Assembly (NCBI RefSeq): GCF_001021165.1
Contig: NZ_AZAY01000004.1
Span: 1-39,625, forward strand
Length of the DNA stretch: 39,625 bases
Direction of reading: 5' to 3'
From: Marinitoga sp. 1197
GTDB lineage: Bacteria > Thermotogota > Thermotogae > Petrotogales > Petrotogaceae
The notes under the pieces were generated by a model. That model saw nothing but the letters and a program-made list of their open reading frames with translations, was not told where the DNA came from and made no database searches. A program made the translations under genes and the position numbers. The stretch's first letter is position 1; each line of letters begins with the position of its first letter. Of this stretch, positions 25,265 to 32,408 are shown in pieces.

Positions 25265-25578
25265 AGCCTTTTAAGCTTATTCAATCTAACAGGATTTAAA
25301 TAATTTAAACAACATCCACTTCCAAACATTTTAACTTTTAAATTTAATTTGCTTTCATATTCAACAATTTCATTGTATTTAGCACATTTATTATCTTCTG
25401 TTAAATATTCACATTGATTTTTTTCTTCATTCCATTTTCCATAATAACATGGTGTATGCTTACAACAGTATCCACATTGCACACATACAGGACATTGCTG
25501 TTCTATTTTATTCATTTTTTCAAATAATTTATCAAACTCTTCTATTCCATCTAAATCATCAAAATCATCAAAAAACAT
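25240..25578 (-). CDS. YkgJ-like Cys-rich protein (metal or Fe-S binding)
   Basis: 112 residues with ten cysteines, including CPVCVQCGYCC at about 29-39, HTPC, and GSGCC. This fits the YkgJ/UPF0153 family of small proteins predicted to bind zinc or an Fe-S cluster; function unknown. ATG 25578 has GGAGG five bases upstream. The in-frame TTG at 25590 is the SD itself and is rejected as start. The gene follows folT by 13 bases. Confidence 0.82.
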   Translation of the reverse strand: MFFDDFDDLDGIEEFDKLFEKMNKIEQQCPVCVQCGYCCKHTPCYYGKWNEEKNQCEYLTEDNKCAKYNEIVEYESKLNLKVKMFGSGCCLNYLNPVRLNKLKRLKENDESI

Positions 25579-25591
25579 AAAAACCTCCAAA

Positions 25592-26122
25592 TTATATAGT
25601 TGAATGGGTTATTTGATCGAGTTGTGGAACTCTTTTATATAACATTGATATAATCATTGGATACAAAAAGAATTTTATAGCTAAAGATACAATTCTTGGA
25701 GGTATTAATACAGCATACGGAACTCCCCAAAGGGAATGAATAAGATATGGTGTTATTGAAATTCCAACTATTCCTCCAGCTAAATATGATATAGCAAAAT
25801 TCCAGAATTTTACTTCTTTTTTAAACAAATAATAGAAAACTAAACCAGGTAAAAGTCCATATAATCCTGAAGTTATAGTAAAATAAGGAACATATGGACC
25901 CATTGGATTTATCCAATAGCCAAAAAAGTCCGCAAGAGCTCCGACTAAAAAACCGTACCCCGGTCCAAGCGTAAAGGCTGATATCATAATTGGCAAAGTT
26001 CCAAAACCAATTCTTATACTTTCTACGCCAAATAAATTAAATCTAAAAGATAATAGTCTTGTTAAAATAATACTTAAAACTATAAACAAGGAACTTAAAA
26101 CAAGCCTCTTAGTTTTTGTCAA
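25592..26122 (-). CDS. ECF transporter substrate-binding (S) component, folate type
   Basis: 176 residues, five to six membrane helices. LSSLFIVLSIILTRLLSF at the start, then IRIGFGTLPIMISAFTLGPGYGFLVGALADFFGYWINPMGPYVP, matches the FolT-type S components that bind folate and work with a shared EcfA-A'-T module; that module is not in the window. Start is TTG 26122, eight bases after AGAGGAGG; an upstream TTG at 26143 lies before that SD and is rejected. Its own promoter is at 26167-26195. Confidence 0.85.
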   Translation of the reverse strand: MTKTKRLVLSSLFIVLSIILTRLLSFRFNLFGVESIRIGFGTLPIMISAFTLGPGYGFLVGALADFFGYWINPMGPYVPYFTITSGLYGLLPGLVFYYLFKKEVKFWNFAISYLAGGIVGISITPYLIHSLWGVPYAVLIPPRIVSLAIKFFLYPMIISMLYKRVPQLDQITHSTI

Positions 26123-26166
26123 GATAATAACCTCCTCTTTCAAGAGAATAACACAACTTAAAATGA

Positions 26167-26195
26167 TTATATCAAAGTTTTTTTAATTTTTCAAC
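26167..26195 (-). promoter_or_regulatory. Promoter of the folT-like operon
   Basis: On the minus strand TTGAAA (26190-26195) and TATAAT (26167-26172) are 17 bases apart, with TG one base before the -10. The -35 lies in the last codon and stop of the MFS gene. The leader carries a small CTCTT/AAGAG hairpin next to the SD. Confidence 0.75.
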
Positions 26196-27309
26196 TATTA
26201 ATATTAGTTTTTCTTTTATAAAATATTGGATAGGATATACCAAGAATTATTGAAAATATACTTACACTTAAAAGTACAAAACCAACATTGTTTCCAAAAA
26301 TTGCAGAATATCCGCTTGAAATAAAATTACCTATTGACCAGGCAAATCCCATTGAGACAGATGAAGCAAAACTTTTATTTTTAGGCATTAAAATTTGTGC
26401 TTCAACCAAATTAGCAGACATTGTCAAAAAACCAAAAGCATCAAAAGCAGAAAAAGAAACAATTCTTAATATTTCAGTGTTCATAAGAACCATAAGTATC
26501 CCCGAAATTCCCATACCTAAAAAACCAATAAGATTAATAAATTTTATTCCAAATTTATCTCTTAAATAAGTCCCATAATAATTTGTAAACATACCAATAA
26601 TCATACCAATTGTTAATGTTGCGCCACCAATTATTAATCCTGATCCTTTTTGATTAAGATAAATCGGAACAAAAGTATGAAAAATATTCATAATAAATCC
26701 CCTTAAAGCAACCATCAAAAATACAGGTATTAATACTAATGCGTCTTTCAAAGCAGGGAACCTTTTTTCTGCAATTTCTAATTTTTCATATTTCCATAAT
26801 TTTTTATAAAAGAATATCAATAATATTCCACTAATAATACCAACATAATATAATTTGTCTATTCCAAATATTTTAACATAAGTAGTAATAAAAACAGGTC
26901 CTAAAGCTGCTCCAAATGTTCCAAAAACAGAAAACCAAGCTACATGTGTTCCTTTATTTTGCCTCCCAGCAAAACTTGCACCAACCGGATGAAAAGCAGA
27001 ATTAAATAATCTAATAAAGAAAATTAAAATCAATAATACATAAAAGCTATTTACAAACCCAATTAAAGAAATTAACAAAATTTCTATAAATAATAGGAGT
27101 ACAACAAAAACTCCATCTCTTTTTCTTCTATCAAAATATAAACCAAAAAAAATTTGTAAAATTGAAGAAAATGCACCAATTAGTGTAATTAATGTTGTAA
27201 AAGTCCTACTATCAATATTAAATTTATTAATAAAATAAGGTCCTAAAGGTTTAAAAAAAGAGTTAAAAAAATCAGCAAAAAAATGAGCGAGAGAGATTGT
27301 AAAAGTCAT
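26191..27309 (-). CDS. Major facilitator superfamily transporter, Fsr-like
   Basis: 372 residues with about twelve membrane helices. N-terminal LAHFFADFFNSFFKPLGPYF, the loop-2 motif DRRKRDG and FHPVGASFAG resemble the fosmidomycin-resistance (Fsr) branch of MFS efflux carriers. Substrate unknown. ATG 27309 follows AAGGAGGAGGAAT; the longer reading frame from 27342 lacks such a site. Own extended -10 promoter upstream. No terminator before folT, so read-through is possible. Confidence 0.85.
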   Translation of the reverse strand: MTFTISLAHFFADFFNSFFKPLGPYFINKFNIDSRTFTTLITLIGAFSSILQIFFGLYFDRRKRDGVFVVLLLFIEILLISLIGFVNSFYVLLILIFFIRLFNSAFHPVGASFAGRQNKGTHVAWFSVFGTFGAALGPVFITTYVKIFGIDKLYYVGIISGILLIFFYKKLWKYEKLEIAEKRFPALKDALVLIPVFLMVALRGFIMNIFHTFVPIYLNQKGSGLIIGGATLTIGMIIGMFTNYYGTYLRDKFGIKFINLIGFLGMGISGILMVLMNTEILRIVSFSAFDAFGFLTMSANLVEAQILMPKNKSFASSVSMGFAWSIGNFISSGYSAIFGNNVGFVLLSVSIFSIILGISYPIFYKRKTNINS

Positions 27310-27342
27310 ATTCCTCCTCCTTATTGTTAGTATTCCGAACAA

Positions 27343-27351
27343 ATTATATCA
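27343..27351 (-). promoter_or_regulatory. Extended -10 promoter of the MFS gene
   Basis: The minus strand reads TGATATAAT, 33 bases upstream of the start. Confidence 0.55.
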
Positions 27352-27403
27352 TAAAAATTTCATAAAATCTATTTTTGATATTTACAGTTTTATTAAGATA
27401 AAT

Positions 27404-27437
27404 GTAAAAAAAGGCCAATCAAATTCGATTGGCCTTT
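27404..27437 (-). terminator. Terminator of the nucleoside transporter operon
   Basis: AAAGGCCAATC (27410-27420) pairs with GATTGGCCTTT (27427-27437); on the minus strand a run of T follows. It is 24 bases beyond the last permease stop. Confidence 0.9.
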
Positions 27438-27461
27438 AACATTAAAAATAACATTAAAAAA

Positions 27462-28412
27462 TTATTCTTTTTCATATGGAATACCATCTGCTGCTGGAGG
27501 TCTTGTTTTACCTACAAATCCACTAACAACAATTATAGTAATCACAAATGGTAATAAGTTTAACAATGCTTTCATTTCAGGTGGTATGTCAAGTATCGAT
27601 TGTAATTGGATATTTAAAGCATCTGATGCACCAAATAGCAATGCAGCCCACATTGTTCCAACTGGATTCCAGTTACCAAGAATCATAGCAGCTAAAGCTA
27701 TAAATCCTTTACCACTTGGCATATTTTCTTGGAATTGTCCTAATTCTCCTATACTCAAATATGCACCTGCAAATGCTGCTAAAACACCACTCATCAATAC
27801 ACCAAAATATCTAATAGCAAAAACATTTACACCAAGTGTATCTGCAGATTTTGGATTTTCCCCAACTGCACGCATTCTTAATCCTAAAGGTGTCTTATAT
27901 ATTAAAAACCAACTCAAAGCAACTGCTATAAATGCTAAATATACAAATATACTCATTTCATCGAAAATTTGCCCGAAAAAAGGAACATCCTGAATAGCTG
28001 GTATTTTTATTTTAGGAATTTTTGCAACAAAATCAGTTTGTCCTGAATGACCAAATATTGGTTCCATTAAAAATGCTGATAATCCTCCTGCAATAAGTAT
28101 CAAAGCAGTTGCACTAACTATTTGATCAGCGCTCCATCTAATTGAAACGTAAGCATGCATCCAGGCTAACATTACGCCAGAAATTATAGCTCCCAACAAT
28201 CCTAGCCAAGGATCACCAGTATAAAATGTGAAAACAACTGCTGTAAAAGCTCCTATTTTCATTATACCTTCTAATGCAATATTTGTAACACCAGTAATTT
28301 CACTATAAACTCCACCCAATCCTGCAAATATTAAAGGTGTAGCACTCATTAACATTAATTTATAAAAAATAGGTGTCGATAAACTATAAATTATAGCTTG
28401 AAAAACATTCAC
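27462..28412 (-). CDS. Nucleoside ABC importer permease, NupQ/YufQ type
   Basis: 316 residues with eight to ten membrane helices of the branched-chain/ribose permease superfamily. GVYSEITGVTNIALEGIMKIGAF at 33-55 and the cytoplasmic loop LRMRAVGENPKSADTLGVN are typical of the second permease in BMP-family nucleoside or purine importers (NupQ/YufQ, BmpC). The start overlaps the preceding permease stop by four bases (ATGA). Last gene of the operon. Confidence 0.92.
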   Translation of the reverse strand: MNVFQAIIYSLSTPIFYKLMLMSATPLIFAGLGGVYSEITGVTNIALEGIMKIGAFTAVVFTFYTGDPWLGLLGAIISGVMLAWMHAYVSIRWSADQIVSATALILIAGGLSAFLMEPIFGHSGQTDFVAKIPKIKIPAIQDVPFFGQIFDEMSIFVYLAFIAVALSWFLIYKTPLGLRMRAVGENPKSADTLGVNVFAIRYFGVLMSGVLAAFAGAYLSIGELGQFQENMPSGKGFIALAAMILGNWNPVGTMWAALLFGASDALNIQLQSILDIPPEMKALLNLLPFVITIIVVSGFVGKTRPPAADGIPYEKE

Positions 28413-29470
28413 TTTGATTCACCACCTTTAGGAGATGCAAATTTCATTATCAGAGTTCTAACAATTCTATCAGCAGCAACAAGGAATATAATTATACCCT
28501 GAATTATAGTAACTATATCATCAGGAACTTTTGCAAATTGCATTGCATTAGAACCTGTTCTTAATGAAGAAATTAAGAATGCTGCGAATATGATTCCAAT
28601 AGGATTATTTTGTCCTATTAATGCAATTGAAATTCCGTCAAAACCTTTACCTCCACTAAAATCTCCAAAAATTCTATGATGTATTGCCATAACTTCAAGA
28701 GAACCTGCTAAACCTGCTAAAGCTCCACTAATAGCCATAGTTAAAACTATATTTTTACTTAAAGATATAGCTCCAGCTTCAGCTGCATAAGGATTAAAAC
28801 CAACAGCTTTTACCTCATAACCTGTTGTTGTTTTTTCTAATAATATATAAACTAATATTGCCGCTATAATAGAAACAATAATTCCTGAAGGTAAAGTATT
28901 TGCCTGAACTGTCATTAATGGTGGAAGTTGCGCACTTTGAGCAATTTCTGGTGATTTTGGAACTCCTTGACCAACTGCCAATGGTCCTACAACAAAATAA
29001 TTTGTTAAATAAACAGCTATCCAGTTGAGCATTATAGTTGTAATAACTTCATGTGCTCCTGTAGCTGCTTTCAAATAACCAGCAATCGAAGCCCAAAATG
29101 CTCCCCCTAATATACCAGCTAACATAGTAATCGGAATTGCAAAAACTGGAGAAACATTACCAAGATTTATACCCACAAATGTGGCAAATATTGCTCCCAT
29201 CATCAATTGTCCTTCTGCACCAATATTAAATATACCGGCCCTGAAACCAAATCCAACCGCTAATCCTGTTAATACAAGCGACATCATCTTGGAAATATTT
29301 GCAGCCCATGCTGCCTTTCCACCAAAAGCTCCCTGCAACATAACCCAATAAGCGCTTAAAGGATTTTTACCTATTAATAAAATTACGATTGCTGCTATAA
29401 ATAAAGCTATTATTACAGATGTTATTGGAACTAAAATACTCATTGTTTTCTTTGAGAGTTTAATTTTCAA
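28409..29470 (-). CDS. Nucleoside ABC importer permease, NupP/YufP type
   Basis: 353 residues, about ten membrane helices. GFRAGIFNIGAEGQLMMGA and LLEKTTTGYEVKAVGFNPYAA are the signature blocks of the first permease of BMP-type importers. Start is TTG 29470, six bases after GGAGGGG; the upstream ATG at 29503 precedes that SD. It overlaps the ATPase gene by 11 bases and the next permease by four. Confidence 0.92.
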   Translation of the reverse strand: MKIKLSKKTMSILVPITSVIIALFIAAIVILLIGKNPLSAYWVMLQGAFGGKAAWAANISKMMSLVLTGLAVGFGFRAGIFNIGAEGQLMMGAIFATFVGINLGNVSPVFAIPITMLAGILGGAFWASIAGYLKAATGAHEVITTIMLNWIAVYLTNYFVVGPLAVGQGVPKSPEIAQSAQLPPLMTVQANTLPSGIIVSIIAAILVYILLEKTTTGYEVKAVGFNPYAAEAGAISLSKNIVLTMAISGALAGLAGSLEVMAIHHRIFGDFSGGKGFDGISIALIGQNNPIGIIFAAFLISSLRTGSNAMQFAKVPDDIVTIIQGIIIFLVAADRIVRTLIMKFASPKGGESK

Positions 29471-31052
29471 TTGAATCCCCTCCATGTGCCAGCTTTTCTT
29501 CAATTTTTATATCTTCAATTTTATGTCCTGCCATCATTAAACCAAGTTCTTCTATTGTTACTTCATCTGGTTTAACTTCTCCCATTATTTCTCCTTCATA
29601 CATTACTATTATTCTATCTGATAAAGATAATACTTCTTCAAGTTCCATAGAAACTAATAGTATAGCTACATCTTTTTCTCTTAAATTTAATATTTCTTTA
29701 TGAACATATTCAATGGCACCAACATCAAGACCTCTTGTAGGCTGAGCAATAACAATAAATTCCGGATTAAAACTAACTTCCCTTGCAATAACAACCTTTT
29801 GTTGATTACCTCCTGATAAATTTCCCGTTGGTATTGTTCCATCAGGTGGTCTAACATCAAATCTTTTTATTAAAATTTCCGCATTTTTATTTATTATATC
29901 ATGATTCAAAAAGCCATTTTTTGCAAAGGGTTCTTCATAATGCTTTCCTAAAATTAAATTATAATAATTTGGAAATTCCTTTACCATAGCATATTTGTAT
30001 CTATCTTCAGGAATATGACCTATGTTTCTTTCTCTTAATTCTCTAACAGTTTTTTTAGAAACATCTTCACCTTTATACAAATATTTTCCTTTTTCTATTT
30101 TTCTTAAACCTGTTAACGCCTCAACTAATTCTGTTTGCCCATTACCAGCAACACCTGCAACTCCTAACACTTCACCTTTTCTTATTTTAAAACTTATACC
30201 TCTAACTGCTTCTAAATCTCTATTATCTTTTACCCACAAATTCTCAACTTCAACAGCAACCTCACCAGGTTCTTTTTCTTGCTTTTCTATTCTCAATACA
30301 ACTTCTCTACCAACCATCATATTGGCAAGTTCTCTTGCATTTGTATCTTTTGCAGCAACGTTACCTGTTACTTTACCTAATCGCATAACGGTTATATTGT
30401 CACTTATTTCCATAACTTCGTGTAATTTATGTGATATAAATATAATGGTTTTTCCATCTTCTTTTAATTTTCTTATTATTCCAAATAATTCCTCTGTTTC
30501 CTGTGGAGTTAATACAGCTGTAGGTTCATCTAAAATAAGTATTTCAGCACCTCTATATATTGTTTTTAATATTTCAACCCTTTGTTGCATACCAACTGGT
30601 ATATCCTCTATTTTTGCATCAACATCTACAAACAAACCATATTTTTCAGAAAGCTCTTTAACTTCTTTTCTTGCCTTTTTTAAATCAAAAATCATTCCAC
30701 TTTTAGGTTCAGAACCCAAAACAATATTTTCAGCAACTGTCAAGGTATCGACTAACATAAAATGCTGATGCACCATACCAATACCTGACCTTATAGCATC
30801 ACCTGGACCTTTAAAAACTTTCTTTTCACCAAGAATGTAAATATCTCCGGATGTTGGTGTGTATAATCCATACAATTGATTCATTAAAGTTGATTTACCA
30901 GCACCATTTTCTCCGATAATTGAGTGAACTTCTCCCTTTTTAACAAGAAAATTAACATGATCATTTGCAAGAACTTTCGGGAAACGTTTTACTATATCTT
31001 TCATAATTACCGCATATTCCCTTTTATCTATAGAAGATAAATCTATACTCAA
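29460..31052 (-). CDS. Nucleoside ABC importer ATPase, two fused ABC domains (NupO/YufO type)
   Basis: 530 residues. Domain 1: Walker A GENGAGKST (47-55), signature-region VGMQQRVEIL (153-162) and Walker B ILILDEPTAV (171-180). Domain 2: reduced Walker A GVAGNGQTEL, full signature LSGGNQQKVVIARE and Walker B IVIAQPTRGLD with Gln for the catalytic acid. This asymmetric pair is standard for sugar/nucleoside ABC importers. TTG 31052 follows AGGAGGTG; M17 is an alternative with no SD. It powers the two permeases downstream. Confidence 0.93.
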   Translation of the reverse strand: MSIDLSSIDKREYAVIMKDIVKRFPKVLANDHVNFLVKKGEVHSIIGENGAGKSTLMNQLYGLYTPTSGDIYILGEKKVFKGPGDAIRSGIGMVHQHFMLVDTLTVAENIVLGSEPKSGMIFDLKKARKEVKELSEKYGLFVDVDAKIEDIPVGMQQRVEILKTIYRGAEILILDEPTAVLTPQETEELFGIIRKLKEDGKTIIFISHKLHEVMEISDNITVMRLGKVTGNVAAKDTNARELANMMVGREVVLRIEKQEKEPGEVAVEVENLWVKDNRDLEAVRGISFKIRKGEVLGVAGVAGNGQTELVEALTGLRKIEKGKYLYKGEDVSKKTVRELRERNIGHIPEDRYKYAMVKEFPNYYNLILGKHYEEPFAKNGFLNHDIINKNAEILIKRFDVRPPDGTIPTGNLSGGNQQKVVIAREVSFNPEFIVIAQPTRGLDVGAIEYVHKEILNLREKDVAILLVSMELEEVLSLSDRIIVMYEGEIMGEVKPDEVTIEELGLMMAGHKIEDIKIEEKLAHGGDSIEN

Positions 31053-31076
31053 CTTTTACACCTCCTAACATTTTCG

Positions 31077-31093
31077 TTTTCGCAAAGCGAAAA
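31077..31093 (-). promoter_or_regulatory. Small hairpin just upstream of the ATPase ribosome binding site
   Basis: TTTTCGC and GCGAAAA pair around AAA. On the minus-strand mRNA it sits about 12 bases before AGGAGGTG and could affect translation or decay of the transporter message. Confidence 0.5.
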
Positions 31094-31210
31094 GAGATAA
31101 CATTTTTATTAACTTATTTTCATATAATTAATTTAATGAATTATCTTTATAAACATATTTATTTCTCTGTTTTTTTTGCCCCTGCTAATATTAATTTTTT
31201 GACATTTCAC

Positions 31211-31256
31211 TAATAATTTGTAAATACCGAAGCGCTTCGATATTTACAAATTATTA
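31211..31256. repeat. 46-base near-perfect palindrome
   Basis: TAATAATTTGTAAATA (31211-31226) mirrors TATTTACAAATTATTA (31241-31256), with CGAAGC/GCTTCG at the centre and one mismatch pair (C31227 against A31240). No T run follows, so it is more likely an operator, RNA-stabilising hairpin or processing site than a terminator. It lies between bmpA and the ATPase gene. Confidence 0.75.
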
Positions 31257-31277
31257 ATGTTTTAAATTTATAAATAA

Positions 31278-31294
31278 GGCGGGAATACCCCGCC
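31278..31294 (-). terminator. GC-rich hairpin after the binding-protein gene
   Basis: GGCGGG and CCCGCC pair across a short loop in otherwise AT-rich DNA, 19 bases after the bmpA stop; the minus strand then reads TTATTTAT. Probably a partial terminator that lowers transporter expression relative to the binding protein. Confidence 0.65.
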
Positions 31295-31312
31295 CCTGTA
31301 TTTTAAATTAAA

Positions 31313-32404
31313 TTAAAATGGAAATTCAATATCAACTGTAAAGTTGTTTAAATCATTTTCATTATCTGGAACAACCAATAATCCTGTTTTAATTGCATAA
31401 TTTAAGTACTCAACTTCAGCCAAAATTCTTGAAGGAACCATACCTTTTGTATATTTCATTGGTGATAAACTTACACCATCTTCTTGAGCACCTAATACCT
31501 GAACTCCACCTTTAAATCTGTTTCTGTAAGCATCTCTTACACCATAATATGATGCATTGTCAACTCTTTTTAATGCACTTGCTAAAACATAACCTGGTGC
31601 CATATAATCCTGATCTGAGTCAACACCAATTGCAAAGAATCCTTCGCCCGTTTCATAATATTTGTCAACAACTGCTGATAAATTTGCATTAGCATCGATA
31701 CCATATACCTTTAATGATTTTTCTTTTGCAGCATCTATAACACCGTTACCACAAGCTCCTGCTGCAGCAAATATTATATCTGCTCCTTCAGCAAATTGAG
31801 CTAATGCCATTGATTTACCTTTTGCAGCATCTGTAAATGATTCTGTGTATCCAACAACAATTTCTACATTTTCTCCATAAATATCGTTGTAAGCTTTAAC
31901 ACCAGCAACATAACCATATCTAAATCTTTCTACTGGAGGAATAGCAATACCACCTATGAAACCAACTTTTCCTGTCTTTGTCATAGCTGCTGCTAAATAA
32001 CCAACAAAAAATGCTGATTCCTGTTCTTTAAATAAATATAATTGAACATTTTTAGGAACATTTCCACCTTCTGGTGGAGCAATGTCTATACCTATGAATT
32101 TTACGCTTGGATATTGTGGTGCAACATCAAATAATGCATTACTCATCATAAAACCAACAGCAATAACAACATCTGCTTCTTTAGCAGCATTTGATAAGTT
32201 GTCAACATAGTCACTTTGCTCTTTTGATTGAATAACCTGCGCATCTATACCATATTTATCTCTAGCTCTTAATACACCTGCCCATGCACCATCATTAAAT
32301 GATTTGTCTCCTAAACCCCCTACGTCTGTAACCATAATAACTTTGAAAGCAAAAGATGAAACTACCAATGCCATTAATAAAACTAAAAGTACAGCTTTCT
32401 TCAT
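31313..32404 (-). CDS. BMP-family (PnrA-like) nucleoside-binding protein
   Basis: 363 residues with a signal peptide (about 1-19, ALVVSSFAF). The BMP/PnrA domain is clear: VTDVGGLGDKSFNDGAWAG, DVVIAVGFMMSNAL, KVGFIGGIAIPPVERF and ADIIFAAAGACGNGVIDAAKE. It captures purine nucleosides for the NupOPQ-like importer. Unlike most homologues it has no lipobox Cys after the signal, so it should be a soluble periplasmic protein. ATG 32404 follows GGGAGGT. Only four bases separate it from the large membrane protein gene upstream. Confidence 0.94.
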   Translation of the reverse strand: MKKAVLLVLLMALVVSSFAFKVIMVTDVGGLGDKSFNDGAWAGVLRARDKYGIDAQVIQSKEQSDYVDNLSNAAKEADVVIAVGFMMSNALFDVAPQYPSVKFIGIDIAPPEGGNVPKNVQLYLFKEQESAFFVGYLAAAMTKTGKVGFIGGIAIPPVERFRYGYVAGVKAYNDIYGENVEIVVGYTESFTDAAKGKSMALAQFAEGADIIFAAAGACGNGVIDAAKEKSLKVYGIDANANLSAVVDKYYETGEGFFAIGVDSDQDYMAPGYVLASALKRVDNASYYGVRDAYRNRFKGGVQVLGAQEDGVSLSPMKYTKGMVPSRILAEVEYLNYAIKTGLLVVPDNENDLNNFTVDIEFPF

Positions 32405-32408
32405 AACC

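Noticed and set aside
25592-26190. Riboswitch upstream of the folate-type S component
   Set aside because: The leader between promoter and start is only about 40 bases, too short for a THF or other riboswitch.
27586-27993. 135-codon plus-strand ORF
   Set aside because: Antisense shadow of the permease gene; no SD and unnatural composition.
30022-30768. 248-codon plus-strand ORF
   Set aside because: Ser/Thr-rich antisense reading of the transporter ATPase, no SD, no family resemblance.
31198-31226. TTGACA on the plus strand with a TAAATA 17 bases on
   Set aside because: The -10 is poor and part of the large palindrome; it would only drive antisense into bmpA.
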